Shown: one piece after another, positions 8,023 through 17,238 of the stretch
How positions within the stretch are numbered: position 1 is the first letter of the stretch
How the letters are laid out: each line of letters starts with the position of its first letter
DNA from: Nostocales cyanobacterium HT-58-2
Lineage (GTDB): Bacteria; Cyanobacteriota; Cyanobacteriia; Cyanobacteriales; Nostocaceae
Length of the DNA stretch: 64,000 nt
Direction of reading: 5' to 3'
NCBI GenBank assembly: GCA_002163975.1
Contig: CP019636.1
Span: forward strand, 6,265,501-6,329,500
The notes under the pieces: generated by a model
What the model was told of the DNA's origin: nothing
Databases searched by the model: none
Seen by the model: only the letters and a program-made list of their open reading frames with translations
Program-made: the position numbers and the translations under genes

Positions 8023-10068
8023 TTGCTTACGCAGAAAATAGGGTCAACATTCAAGAGTGTGTCAGGAATGAACAAGTCTTTATCGTCGTCAAAATGCCTA
8101 GATGAAGTAGATATACAGAAAAAAAACCCGGTTAAGCTGATGCAGCATCAGGAAGAACCTGCCTACCAGTTAGTACAAAAAATTCATAAAATTATCGTCA
8201 ATAGCTCGGCTCCAACCAAGATGCTGCAAGATATTGCCAAGGTGCTGGGATCTGCTTTTAGAGTAGATTGCTGTAGCTTAGTGACAGTGTCAACTGAGGT
8301 GTCCGATGAGGCAATGTGTGCTCATTGGTGTGCGCCAGAGAACTTAGAAAGCCCTCAACCAAAAGAAATGTTTTCAACCGAACAGCACTTGAATTTACCA
8401 ATCATGGAATGTGCTTCTGAAACATTGACCATTGAGGATATTTTAACGATTCAAAAAAGTTTGGCAATTGGACGCCCATGTTTGCCGTTGACAATAAAGG
8501 CTATTTTGGCAACACCCACTCGGTTTGCTGGTAAGAATAACGGCGTGATTGGGCTTATCAAATCACAGCCCTACAATTGGACTGACTCAGAAAAACATCT
8601 TTTGAAAGCTGCGGAGTCGGCTTGCGCGATCGCATTTTCTCAAGTAGCACAAGCACGGCATATAGGCTATCAAAATCAGTATCTGCAAACTTGTGTTCAG
8701 CATCAAAGCTTAATTAAGCAACTCACCATACTAAGTCGTAGTAACTTGGAGTTGAATCAAATGCTTCAGTTAGCACTTGCTTCTACATCTGAAGCTCTGC
8801 GAGTGGAGCGTGGTTTGCTCATACTACTAAAATATACCGATCCATTATTTAAAACTCGCTCAAAAAAACAAATTCCCAAAGCAAAAGCGACTGTTGTAGG
8901 TGAATGGTCTAGAGAAACAGAAAATAGCTATAACAATTACTCAGAGACTTTTGATAATTCCTTTTTTCTTGCAGACTGTGGTTTATGTCAGCGTGCCTTT
9001 CTAGACTCTGAAAAACCATTAATTATCAATGACGAGACAGATTTACAAGATACTTTAACAATTGCCCCAGTGTTGGCACTAGAAGTCTTGCCTGCATTGC
9101 TATTAATGCCATTGGAGATTCAAGGCAAAGTTTTGGGATTTCTTGTCTTACAGCAAGCCGAAACCCGCGACTGGCAATCAGCAGAATTAAATATAGTGGA
9201 AATGGTCTGTGCTCAACTCAGCAATGCCATCATCCAAACACAAACACTGCGGCAAGTGCAAACATTGGTAGATGAACGCACAGCACAACTGCAACGCAGT
9301 TTGGAAGTCCAAGCAAGACTTTATGAAGTCAAGCGCCAACAGACTGAACAGTTACAGAAACTGAACGATTTAAAAGATGAATTTTTAAGCAATATCAGCG
9401 ATCGCTTACGTCATCCACTCACAAGGATTCGTATGGCTATCCGTAACTTACGTCAAATGGGGCAATTAAACGAGCGTCAAATAAAATACGCTGACATGAT
9501 AGAGCAAGATTGCACAGATGAAATTAATTTGATTAATGACTTACTTACACTCCAGGAATTAGAAACTCATCACGAACGTCCGCAATTAGAAACTACCGAC
9601 ATCACCGCAAAAATTTATCATTTAGCAGCAGCTTTTGATACCAAACTAGCAGATAAAGGCTTGAGCCTTGCTCTAGATTTACCAGATTCTCCACTTTCAG
9701 TGCAAACCGAAGGAGAGAGTTTTGACCGAATTCTACAGGAATTGTTAACAAATGCCAGTAAATACTCAGAACACGATACTGTTGTGCATTTACAAGCGGC
9801 TCACCAGGTAAATCAACAAGTTGATCAAGTTATTATTAAAGTGAGCAATATAGGACGTGGCATCTCAGAAGAAGAAGCTACGTACATATTTGATAGGTTC
9901 CGTCGAGGGAAAGGGCGATGGACTCCGGGAACTGGCTTAGGGCTTGCGCTCGTCAAGTCTTTAGTTCAACATCTAAATGGGTCAATTGCGGTGGAGAGCT
10001 TGCCCATTGAAGATTCCAGCTTGAGCCAAATCTCCTTTACCCTGACGCTCCCCCAATTTTTTCCTTGA
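8023..10068 (+). CDS. GAF-domain sensor histidine-kinase-like protein with non-canonical H-box
   Basis: 681 residues from a TTG start (ATG at 8068 is an alternative). Two GAF-like domains (about 62-205 and 238-405), a coiled coil (405-455), a dimerisation/phosphoacceptor region and a GHKL ATPase domain. The ATPase N-box (ELLTNASKYS, N577) and G2 (GTGLGLAL, 636-643) are intact. The G1 box reads NIGRGI instead of D-x-G-x-G. The H-box reads FLSNISDRLRHPL (454-466): where kinases have S-H-E-L-R-T-P-L the phospho-accepting His is D460, and the only nearby His is H464. Cytoplasmic, no membrane segments. Overlaps the next gene by 4 bases. Confidence 0.8.
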   Translation: MLTQKIGSTFKSVSGMNKSLSSSKCLDEVDIQKKNPVKLMQHQEEPAYQLVQKIHKIIVNSSAPTKMLQDIAKVLGSAFRVDCCSLVTVSTEVSDEAMCAHWCAPENLESPQPKEMFSTEQHLNLPIMECASETLTIEDILTIQKSLAIGRPCLPLTIKAILATPTRFAGKNNGVIGLIKSQPYNWTDSEKHLLKAAESACAIAFSQVAQARHIGYQNQYLQTCVQHQSLIKQLTILSRSNLELNQMLQLALASTSEALRVERGLLILLKYTDPLFKTRSKKQIPKAKATVVGEWSRETENSYNNYSETFDNSFFLADCGLCQRAFLDSEKPLIINDETDLQDTLTIAPVLALEVLPALLLMPLEIQGKVLGFLVLQQAETRDWQSAELNIVEMVCAQLSNAIIQTQTLRQVQTLVDERTAQLQRSLEVQARLYEVKRQQTEQLQKLNDLKDEFLSNISDRLRHPLTRIRMAIRNLRQMGQLNERQIKYADMIEQDCTDEINLINDLLTLQELETHHERPQLETTDITAKIYHLAAAFDTKLADKGLSLALDLPDSPLSVQTEGESFDRILQELLTNASKYSEHDTVVHLQAAHQVNQQVDQVIIKVSNIGRGISEEEATYIFDRFRRGKGRWTPGTGLGLALVKSLVQHLNGSIAVESLPIEDSSLSQISFTLTLPQFFP

Positions 10069-10676
10069 AAGTGACTCATATTCCAAAAGTGACTGAAGAA
10101 CACAACATACAACAGGAACTGGATTTATCTGCTCTCAGCAACGACACCGAGCTTGAACCGGATGTGGTGGCTCGTGGAGCTGATGTGCAAGCTGTAAAAG
10201 TTCAAGTCGAGCAGATCGCAGAGCGACAACGACAAATCACTGCTCAACTCCAAATTCCCCAACCAGTTGAACGCGTCTGGAAAGTTCTGACAGATTATGA
10301 AGCTTTAGCAGAATTTGTCCCCAACCTCACAAAAAGCCGCCTTCTTGAGCATCCCCAAGGAGGTATTCGTTTAGAACAAGTGGGTTCTGGGCGCTTTCTA
10401 CGTATTGACTTTTGTGCGCGTGTTGTTCTCGACTTGGAAGAATACTTCCCCAAGGAAATCAATTTCCGTATGGTAGAAGGAGATTTCAAAGACTTCTCTG
10501 GCACCTGGCTGCTAGATCCTTATCCCCTTGGTGAAAATTGGGGAACTCGTCTCTGCTATACTGTTAAGGTTTGGCCTAAGCGCACTATGCCTGTGGGAAT
10601 GATTGAACGTCGCCTCAGTAGCGATATGCAGTTGAACCTTCTTGCAATTAAGCAGCGAGTATCAGAATATTTTTGA
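10065..10676 (+). CDS. SRPBCC (START-like) family protein, coenzyme-Q-binding/cyclase type
   Basis: 203 residues. The first 45 are acidic and probably disordered. From about 55 on it has the helix-grip pattern of SRPBCC proteins: QITAQLQIPQPVERVWKVL, then VPNLTKSRLLEHP, ending with a long C-terminal helix. The family binds hydrophobic ligands such as lipids, quinones or pigments. The TTG start overlaps the stop of the kinase-like gene (TTGA, 10065-10068), so the two are translationally coupled and possibly act together. No membrane segment. Ligand unknown. Confidence 0.8.
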   Translation: MKVTHIPKVTEEHNIQQELDLSALSNDTELEPDVVARGADVQAVKVQVEQIAERQRQITAQLQIPQPVERVWKVLTDYEALAEFVPNLTKSRLLEHPQGGIRLEQVGSGRFLRIDFCARVVLDLEEYFPKEINFRMVEGDFKDFSGTWLLDPYPLGENWGTRLCYTVKVWPKRTMPVGMIERRLSSDMQLNLLAIKQRVSEYF

Positions 10677-10743
10677 GGCAATAGCGAGGTGGGAGAAGGT
10701 TATACACTCACCTTTTCTTCTCTCGCTTTTCTTACTCTTTCAG

Positions 10744-10816
10744 TACCCCCAGGGGAATTCGAATCCCCGTTACCTCCGTGAAAGGGAGGTGTCCTAGGCC
10801 TCTAGACGATGGGGGC
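10744..10816 (-). tRNA. trnE: tRNA-Glu (anticodon UUC)
   Basis: On the minus strand the 73-base sequence folds into a full cloverleaf: acceptor GCCCCCA/TGGGGGT plus discriminator A, anticodon stem CCTCC/GGAGG around CTTTCAC (anticodon TTC), and a T-arm with GGTTCG-type loop GATTCGAAT. The 3' CCA is not encoded. In cyanobacteria this tRNA supplies both translation and the C5 route to tetrapyrroles (heme, chlorophyll, bilins). Confidence 0.95.
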
Positions 10817-11252
10817 GCTTGGTTCACACTTATATAAATTTAACGACTTTCACAGCTTATGTCAACAGCTTTTTGAAAAAAAATTTATAGCAAGAAGAAA
10901 AAGAGAAAATTTCTAATGTGGACTAGCAAAAATGCTTCAAAAGGAAAAGAACACAAAACTCACAATGCAAAAGTTCAGAATAACTCAAGAGGCAGGGGGG
11001 CAGAAGCACCTTCTTTTCCCCGCCAGGCTGCTTCCAAGCCCCTTTCTTTGAAATCGCCAAACTTGTTCTTGACTCACACGTGCTCATCACAATTATTCAC
11101 AAAAAAAACAAAAATGCTGTATTATAGCAAACTAAGTGTAAAAAACATCTTAAAGTTAGTCAGGAGCAGTGGGTGTACTGTCGCACTCAATAGAGTTAAT
11201 ATTTACTGTCCTTTACAAAAGATTTTGAAATACATCGCTCAAAATCTACCGC
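10817..11252. other. Spacer without supported genes
   Basis: About 435 AT-rich bases between tRNA-Glu and the antiporter gene. A 117-codon plus-strand frame crosses it, but it is low-complexity (Lys/Asn/Ser-rich), has no family resemblance and overlaps the antiporter start. I treat it as chance. Confidence 0.5.
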
Positions 11253-13175
11253 ATGGAAGCATCTTTTGAAATCACCCTGCAGATGGTCATTACCGTCTTT
11301 GCAGGTATTAGTGCCCAGGTACTGGCTGCATCCCTTCGAGTACCTAGCATCGTCTTTTTACTGATGTTTGGTATTCTGCTTGGGTCTGATGGTATTGGGG
11401 TGTTGCACCCTCATGTGCTAGGCACTGGGTTGGAAGTTATCGTCGCTTTGGCAACAGCAATTATTCTTTTTGAAGGCGGACTCAACCTAGATCTACAAGA
11501 GTTAGGTAAGGTTTCGACTAGCTTGCAATTGCTCGTCACCCTGGGAACTATGAGCACGCTGCTTGGAGGGAGTATGGCAGCGCACTGGTTAGGTGAATTC
11601 CCTTGGACTATTGCTTTTCTCTATGCTTCCTTAGTTGTGGTGACAGGACCAACTGTTGTTAGTCCTCTGCTCAAGCAAATCAACGTGGATCGGCAAGTCG
11701 CAACGCTTTTGGAAGGGGAAGGCGTTCTCATTGACCCCGTAGGCGCTATCCTCGCGGTCGTGGTGCTCAACACGATATTAAACGACCACACGGACTTCAT
11801 CACGGCAATGAGCAGTCTCATACTGCGCCTAGGCATTGGTGGCGTGATTGGTGCAGCAGGCGGCTGGCTCATGTCCTTCATTAGCAAACGTGCCAATTTT
11901 TTATCATTCGAGCTGAAAAACCTGGTTGTTCTGGCGGGATTATGGGGTTTATTTGCCCAATCGCAGATGATTCTCAGTGAGTCGGGACTGATGGCAGTTG
12001 TTGTTGCAGGAGTCGTTTTTGGAGATTCCTCGGTGCCAGAAGAACGATTGTTGCGCCGCTTCAAAGGTCAACTAACTATTCTGAGCGTTTCAGTGCTATT
12101 CATTTTGCTAGCTGCTGACCTATCTATTGCCAGTGTCTTTGCATTGGGTTGGGGCGGAGTGTTTACAGTTTTAGTACTGATGTTTGTTGTTCGCCCAATT
12201 AATATCCTCTTGTGTACTTGGAATAGTGATCTTAACTGGCGACAGAAATTATTTTTAAGCTGGGTTGCTCCAAGAGGAATAGTTTCTGCCTCTGTTGCTT
12301 CTTTATTTGCAATTTTATTAACGCAGCGCGGAATCAACGGTGGTGAGGCAATTAAAGCTTTGGTGTTTCTCACAATTATCATGACCGTGGTTTGTCAAGG
12401 ACTCACCGCGGGCTGGATTGCCAAGTGTCTACAAATTACCTCAAAAGACGCAACAGGAGCAGTCATCGTGGGTTGTAATCCTTTGAGTCTACTCATTGCC
12501 CGTTTGTTTCAAGAACAGGGAGAACAGGTGGTCATGATTGATACTGACCAGCAACGTTGCGAACTAGCGGAAGCACAAAATTTGAGGGTGATAGCTAGCA
12601 GCGCCTTGGATACAGGTGTATTGGAAGAAGCAGGACTTGCCTCAATGGGAACTTTTCTGGCAATGACGAGTAATGGAGAGGTCAATTTTGTCTTGGCGCA
12701 ACGTGCAGCAGAAGAGTTTAACCCACCCCGTGTCTTGGCTGTTTTCCCGCGTGATCCACAAGCAACCACCTCTACAAAAGAGAATCCGGTTAACCAGGCT
12801 TTTATTCCAGACTTACCAATTAAGACCTGGAATGAATACGTCAACGACGGACGAGTCAAATTAGGGACAACAACACTTAATGAATCTGATTTTGACTTTC
12901 AACAGACGCATATGCAAGCATTGATCAAAGCGGGCGAGTTGATTCCGTTACTGGTCGTACGAGAAGAACACCTTCAGGTTATGCCTGCAACGCAAGAGTG
13001 GGAAGTAGGCGATCGCATCATCTACCTGTTACATGATCCAAGACCACACCTTCTAAAACGCCTGTCGGGTGCTAGTCAATCAACTCGCCTGTCTCTGGAA
13101 AAGTTACCGGAGGTTGAAGAGATACCACTGGCAAAACTCTCTCAACTTTCCACTAGCGATGCTCCCACGCCTTAA
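11253..13175 (+). CDS. CPA-type cation/proton antiporter with TrkA-N domain
   Basis: 640 residues. About twelve membrane segments fill residues 5-395, with antiporter core motifs VVTGPTVVSPLL and EGEGVLIDPVGAILAVVV (the acidic residue of the ion site is the D of LIDP). The C-terminal half is a cytosolic RCK/TrkA-N nucleotide-binding domain starting TGAVIVGCNPLSLLIARLF, with the ribose-binding acidic turn VMIDTD, and a TrkA-C-like end. It likely exchanges Na+ or K+ for H+ at the plasma or thylakoid membrane under nucleotide control. The stop lies 6 bases from the convergent cytochrome-b-like gene. Confidence 0.85.
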   Translation: MEASFEITLQMVITVFAGISAQVLAASLRVPSIVFLLMFGILLGSDGIGVLHPHVLGTGLEVIVALATAIILFEGGLNLDLQELGKVSTSLQLLVTLGTMSTLLGGSMAAHWLGEFPWTIAFLYASLVVVTGPTVVSPLLKQINVDRQVATLLEGEGVLIDPVGAILAVVVLNTILNDHTDFITAMSSLILRLGIGGVIGAAGGWLMSFISKRANFLSFELKNLVVLAGLWGLFAQSQMILSESGLMAVVVAGVVFGDSSVPEERLLRRFKGQLTILSVSVLFILLAADLSIASVFALGWGGVFTVLVLMFVVRPINILLCTWNSDLNWRQKLFLSWVAPRGIVSASVASLFAILLTQRGINGGEAIKALVFLTIIMTVVCQGLTAGWIAKCLQITSKDATGAVIVGCNPLSLLIARLFQEQGEQVVMIDTDQQRCELAEAQNLRVIASSALDTGVLEEAGLASMGTFLAMTSNGEVNFVLAQRAAEEFNPPRVLAVFPRDPQATTSTKENPVNQAFIPDLPIKTWNEYVNDGRVKLGTTTLNESDFDFQQTHMQALIKAGELIPLLVVREEHLQVMPATQEWEVGDRIIYLLHDPRPHLLKRLSGASQSTRLSLEKLPEVEEIPLAKLSQLSTSDAPTP

Positions 13176-13181
13176 AATTCA

Positions 13182-13838
13182 TTATCCTTGAGCATTTGCT
13201 GGTTTGGGCGGTATGTTACCTGTTTCCGATACATCTGCTTCTGCGTACATTTTTTTGATTTGCTTTTCTTGCCAGAGCACACTCAACAAATGAACGACAG
13301 CCAGAATTATGGCAGCAACCGAGATGAGATAACTGTGTATTGTGTAAAGGTGCTGGACAGTGACAGTACTGATGGCCCCACCGCCAGTGAGAATGTCTCG
13401 CAGCACGGAACCAACAAAAGGAATAGCTTCAATGGTTCCCAGTTCAATGTTAAAACGCCAAAATCCTTCTTGATCCCAAGAGAGGATCATCGCTGTCCAA
13501 CCCAATCCAATCGCACTTAAAGTAAAGAAAATTCCACTTATCCAAGCAGCTAGCCAACTCTTGCTAAATTGTCTGCTGACAAACATCACCACAATTTGGA
13601 TCAGGGCAATGACAACAGCCGCATTACCAGCAATCTGATGTGCTTTATGGAACAACCAGCCGTATGAAACTTCTGTATCAATGATTTTCAACGACTGGTA
13701 AGCTCTACCTGCTGCTGGTTCATAGTAAAAGGACAGCAAAATTCCAGTGGTAGCACCAATTAATGTCAAAGTCACGATAACTACCGATAATATCGTCGTT
13801 ATTCGCCGCAGAACCACATCTGACTGAGTGTTGTGCAT
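13182..13838 (-). CDS. Cytochrome-b6-like (cytochrome b N-terminal domain) membrane protein, one heme ligand missing
   Basis: 218 residues, four or more membrane helices. It aligns with cytochrome b6 through TGILLSFYYEP, EVSYGWLFHKAHQIAGN, SWDQEGFW and QHLYTIHSYL. Of the four heme-ligating His of b6 (H86, H100, H187, H202), three are kept as H67, H168 and H183, but the H100 position is Q81 (CAA codon). The protein contains no Cys at all, so the covalent heme of b6 (via Cys35) cannot form. One b heme (H67-H168) is expected; the second site is incomplete. Probably a paralogue with a separate redox role in a membrane, not PetB. Confidence 0.8.
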   Translation of the reverse strand: MHNTQSDVVLRRITTILSVVIVTLTLIGATTGILLSFYYEPAAGRAYQSLKIIDTEVSYGWLFHKAHQIAGNAAVVIALIQIVVMFVSRQFSKSWLAAWISGIFFTLSAIGLGWTAMILSWDQEGFWRFNIELGTIEAIPFVGSVLRDILTGGGAISTVTVQHLYTIHSYLISVAAIILAVVHLLSVLWQEKQIKKMYAEADVSETGNIPPKPANAQG

Positions 13839-13952
13839 GATTAAGTGCTCCTTGTTTAACTATTTATTTACTTTTATTACGAGTTTAGCTAAGAATTATT
13901 AAGAATAGTTAGCTTTTGAGGAGAACTTAAAACCCCCAACAGGAGGGCGCTT

Positions 13953-14648
13953 TTATACCAAGTACTTCACCCAATCTTTTAAGGGTCCTGGTGAACCGTA
14001 CCACATTGGAGAACTTCTGGGAGAATGCCTAACTCCTTCAAGGACAATATTTTCTGCCCCTTCTAGATGAGCAGCTTCAATTGGTGTGATTCCATCACCC
14101 CAAGTGTTACCTTTTCCGCAGGTTAGCTGATAGCTACTGTAAGCTAACCAACCCCCTCGCCGCCTTTGCCCAAAGATAGTTTTTCCAGCAACACAAACAT
14201 AGCGAACATTTTTGTAAAATGCCCCAGGATAGTTTTGATTTACAAAATCCAAATTCCAGCGTGTCCAGCGTTCTTGGCTCGCATGAGGTGTCCCCAAAGT
14301 GATAAGAGTTGCAACCAAAGGGTGAGCTTTCCACGCAAATGATGTGACCTCACCACGTCCCGAGTAAGGCTTTTCTCCCAAGTAAATGCGAGATATCCAA
14401 CCACCTGCAGAGTGACCAATCAAGTTAACTTGAGACGCATTGGATTGCTGCAAGATCTGTTTGACCGTATCATCCAAGAGCCGCAAAATAGGCGTTATAG
14501 GTCTGCCACCAAGAGTAGGTATCCAATCGCGTCGTCGCAGAGGAACCATGACTGTAGAAAAACCTAATTCTTGCAAGGATTGTTCAAGTGGAAGATAAGC
14601 TACAGCGCTTTCTAGATATCCAGGCAAAATAACTGTTGGTAAAGACAT
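13953..14648 (-). CDS. Alpha/beta-hydrolase, lipase-like
   Basis: 231 residues. The N-terminus runs PTVILPGYLES, followed by the nucleophile elbow GHSAGG (78-83, Ser80). A plausible catalytic Asp lies in WGDGITPIEAAHL and the His in LEGVRHSP near the C-terminus, giving a complete Ser-Asp-His order. No signal peptide or membrane segment. This matches cyanobacterial lipase/esterase-like hydrolases; in plants similar proteins are plastid lipases. The substrate is not readable. Stand-alone gene, same strand as the cytochrome-b-like gene but 114 bases upstream of it. Confidence 0.8.
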   Translation of the reverse strand: MSLPTVILPGYLESAVAYLPLEQSLQELGFSTVMVPLRRRDWIPTLGGRPITPILRLLDDTVKQILQQSNASQVNLIGHSAGGWISRIYLGEKPYSGRGEVTSFAWKAHPLVATLITLGTPHASQERWTRWNLDFVNQNYPGAFYKNVRYVCVAGKTIFGQRRRGGWLAYSSYQLTCGKGNTWGDGITPIEAAHLEGAENIVLEGVRHSPRSSPMWYGSPGPLKDWVKYLV

Positions 14649-15050
14649 TATTTGATTTTGGATAGAAATTAAAGATTAGTATTGAGAAAAAATTATGATG
14701 AATTTTAGAAAATAGAAGGATTGTGGGAAAAGTAACTCTACATACTCAGGCTTACGCAATTGCCCGAGCTTGAAAATATCTTAATTTTCACCTTTAATTA
14801 TGAAAGTCATAAAAAGTCAAGTATTAAAAAATAATGACTTTTGAAGCGTAGCGTGATGAAATGCAACTTTTCAGTAGAATACCCGTCTATCGAGAATAAA
14901 GATAACAAAACAAAAAATTGGTATTCTTTCTGATTCCAGTTGCCGATAGGAAGCTATTATTTGTAGAGGGACACTTCCGTTCTACGACACGTTACCTCAA
15001 AGATAAAATTGCCAGATAACTGCAACCGAGCCGAGTGAACGATAACAGCT
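14649..15050. other. Divergent spacer without genes
   Basis: 400 bases between the hydrolase and the TonB-like gene, transcribed divergently. AT-rich; no open frame or strong hairpin noticed. It presumably holds two promoters. Confidence 0.4.
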
Positions 15051-16742
15051 ATGTCCTACGTCTCCCTCCTGAAAAATATACCAGAATTCTTAAGCCAGCC
15101 TACAGGGATAGCAGCTATAGCATCTCTTGGTATTCACGGTGCTATTGCATTGCTCTTACCAATAGTGCCAATGGCTTCTAAACCCAAACAAGAACAGCCC
15201 TCATCTAAAAGCAGTGTCGGTCTTGTTGAATTAAGTCAGGCGGAACAAAGCCGTCTGCCAAAACCTGCCACACCACAACTCTCCTTACAACCCCAAGCAC
15301 CTGTCCTACCACAAGTTCCACCGACGAACTTTGCCAATCAATCCATTCCACCATTGCCGCCTTTACCACCACCTGCGGCTTCTACCGAGCTGATTCTACC
15401 CCCGCTTCCGAAAACAGATAACTTAGCTGTTGCTTCCTTACCTAAGGGTCAGTCTTTGCCAATTCTGTCCAAGAGGGATTTGCAACCTGACACCTCTTTG
15501 CGTACGAAAAGTAGACCCTTTTCACCTTTTGTAGATAGGGTAAAACTAGGGGAACCAAAGCCGCTGGAATCTGCCAGAATTCCTGACAATATCCCTCCAG
15601 TACAAGCTGCAAATATACCTCAGGAACAGGACTTGGTGAATACTGCTGCTCCTATGTCCTCTGACCAAGTGGCGACTGCATTACCGCAAGGAAGTACCGC
15701 CACACAAACGACTCAACCTGGGGATGAGGTATCACAAGTTGCTAGAAAACAACAGCTAGTAACGCCTGTTGTACAACCTCCACAAGCTAGAGACAGTAGC
15801 ATAGCTCTCGGAGGGCAAAACCTTCCACAATTGCCGCAAGGTTCCAATTTCACAGCACCTGAGTTGCCACCATTAGCAGCTGAGCGGTCACTATCAACAC
15901 CTAAGACTTTTGCAGAACGTTTTACTGAAGTCAAAAACCAATATCCTAATCTAGAAACGAAACAACCCATCGCCGCAATAGTTGATGCGAAAGCGGGGAC
16001 AGAAGGAAACGTTGAAGGTGATTTGGTAGTCAATCCTCAAGGTCAAGTTGAATCAATAAACTTCCTTGATAACTCCGTTGCTTCTGAACTGAAAACATCT
16101 GTGAGGGAATATTTCAGGCAATATTTTCAGAGCAATCCTGTTCAGGCAAATGGCAAACCCAAGTTTTACCCATTTAACATTTCTTTTAAGTTAAATAGTA
16201 GCAACATTTCTAAAACGCCTGCACAAGGGCTCTCCACCTCATCTCAAGTCAATCAAGCACAACGAAGCCTTGTTCAACGTTTGCGTTCGGTTGAAGTCAG
16301 TTCGCAACCATCCAAGGAACCACAAAAACTCAACCAGGTAGAGCGTTTGCGTTCCTCATCGGTCAATCAGCAAGTCTCTCAAACGAATCAAAAGACATCT
16401 GCACCCCAAGCTAGTCAAGAACGACAAACATCAAAACAGCAGGTGATTTTGAGACAAACAACCTCTGCACCGCAAACGAATAAAGAAGAACAAACATCAC
16501 GGCAACAGGTCGTTGTCAGGCAGTCTGCGTCTTCTTTACAAACGAATAAAGAAGAACAAACATCACAGCAGCAGGTCGTTGTGAGACAGAGTACATCTGC
16601 ACCGCAAACAAATCAAGAACAAACTTCTCAAGAAGAAGCTACTAACAATCAGCCTTCTGCTTCTATTGAATCAAGTAAAAAATTACTACAACAGTTGCGT
16701 CAAATTAGAGACAAAAGACAAACTAGCAATCAAGAAAAATAA
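15051..16742 (+). CDS. TonB-like, Pro/Gln-rich envelope protein with C-terminal repeats
   Basis: 563 residues. One membrane segment near the N-terminus (about 19-40, IAAIASLGIHGAIALLLPIV), then a long Pro/Gln-rich stretch (PPLPPLPPPAAS) as in TonB periplasmic spacers. A compact domain of about 90 residues starts at TFAERFTEVKNQYPN and includes EGDLVVNPQGQVESINFL, similar to TonB-like carboxy domains. A Gln/Ser-rich tail follows with a 22-residue repeat. It probably transmits force or bridges inner membrane and periplasm. Unlike classical TonB, the folded domain is not at the C-terminus. No ExbB/ExbD genes are next to it. Confidence 0.6.
   Translation: MSYVSLLKNIPEFLSQPTGIAAIASLGIHGAIALLLPIVPMASKPKQEQPSSKSSVGLVELSQAEQSRLPKPATPQLSLQPQAPVLPQVPPTNFANQSIPPLPPLPPPAASTELILPPLPKTDNLAVASLPKGQSLPILSKRDLQPDTSLRTKSRPFSPFVDRVKLGEPKPLESARIPDNIPPVQAANIPQEQDLVNTAAPMSSDQVATALPQGSTATQTTQPGDEVSQVARKQQLVTPVVQPPQARDSSIALGGQNLPQLPQGSNFTAPELPPLAAERSLSTPKTFAERFTEVKNQYPNLETKQPIAAIVDAKAGTEGNVEGDLVVNPQGQVESINFLDNSVASELKTSVREYFRQYFQSNPVQANGKPKFYPFNISFKLNSSNISKTPAQGLSTSSQVNQAQRSLVQRLRSVEVSSQPSKEPQKLNQVERLRSSSVNQQVSQTNQKTSAPQASQERQTSKQQVILRQTTSAPQTNKEEQTSRQQVVVRQSASSLQTNKEEQTSQQQVVVRQSTSAPQTNQEQTSQEEATNNQPSASIESSKKLLQQLRQIRDKRQTSNQEK
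16390..16640 (+). repeat. 66-bp in-frame tandem repeat in the TonB-like gene
   Basis: Two full 66-base units (16452-16517, 16518-16583) and a partial third from 16584, with a diverged copy upstream. Each encodes 22 residues of the pattern RQ(T/S)xS-P/L-QTNKEEQTSxQQVVV. The unit is in frame, so copy number changes would lengthen the tail without breaking the gene. Confidence 0.8.
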
Positions 16743-16840
16743 ACACAGTTGCATGAAGAATTGAGAATATGTTTGTAGTAAAGCCTTACTATAAACTAAG
16801 GATTTGAGCTAAAATTCCTCAGCTTGCTTTCTAATAACGA

Positions 16841-16875
16841 AAAACCCTCCTAAAATGCCAGAGGGTTTTCTTTTT
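16841..16875. terminator. Bidirectional intrinsic terminator
   Basis: AAAACCCTC (16841-16849) pairs with GAGGGTTTT (16861-16869), followed by CTTTTT on plus and by TTTTT (including stem) then CGTTATT on minus. It separates the convergent TonB-like gene and petJ. Confidence 0.75.
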
Positions 16876-16884
16876 GTAAATTTT

Positions 16885-17238
16885 TTAGCTACCTTGCCAA
16901 CCTTGTTCCGATTTCTGGAAAACGTAAGCAGCAACCTCTAAAATTTCCTGTTCACTTAACTTACTCTTGTATGCAGGCATGGCATTTTTACCATTTTGCA
17001 CCTGGTAGATAATCGCTTGAATTGAATCTGCATCATAACGCTCCAGGTACTTTGATAAAGCTTCCTTTTTCAAAGTTTTTTCGGCAATGAGGATGTTACC
17101 ACCGCCTATATGGCAAGAAGCACAGTTATCGTTGAAAATTTTGGCACCATTAGATATTTCTGCTGCAAATACTGTATGAGTAAATGTAAATTGGAAAAGG
17201 GCAATCGCCAAGAAAACGACGAATACAACTATTCTCAA
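16885..17238 (-). CDS. petJ: Cytochrome c6
   Basis: 117 residues. A signal peptide ends at FAA (about residue 25) and exports it to the thylakoid lumen. The heme c site CASCH (Cys39, Cys42, His43) and the Met ligand in NAMPAY (Met87) are intact; mature length about 90 is typical. It carries electrons from cytochrome b6f to photosystem I or to the terminal oxidase, replacing plastocyanin when copper is scarce. The plastocyanin gene lies 3.6 kb away on the same strand. The ribosome site is AAGGAG just upstream of the ATG. Confidence 0.9.
   Translation of the reverse strand: MRIVVFVVFLAIALFQFTFTHTVFAAEISNGAKIFNDNCASCHIGGGNILIAEKTLKKEALSKYLERYDADSIQAIIYQVQNGKNAMPAYKSKLSEQEILEVAAYVFQKSEQGWQGS

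Noticed and set aside
10916..11269. 117-codon plus-strand frame before the antiporter gene
   Set aside because: Low-complexity composition, no family resemblance, no ribosome site, and overlap with the antiporter start.
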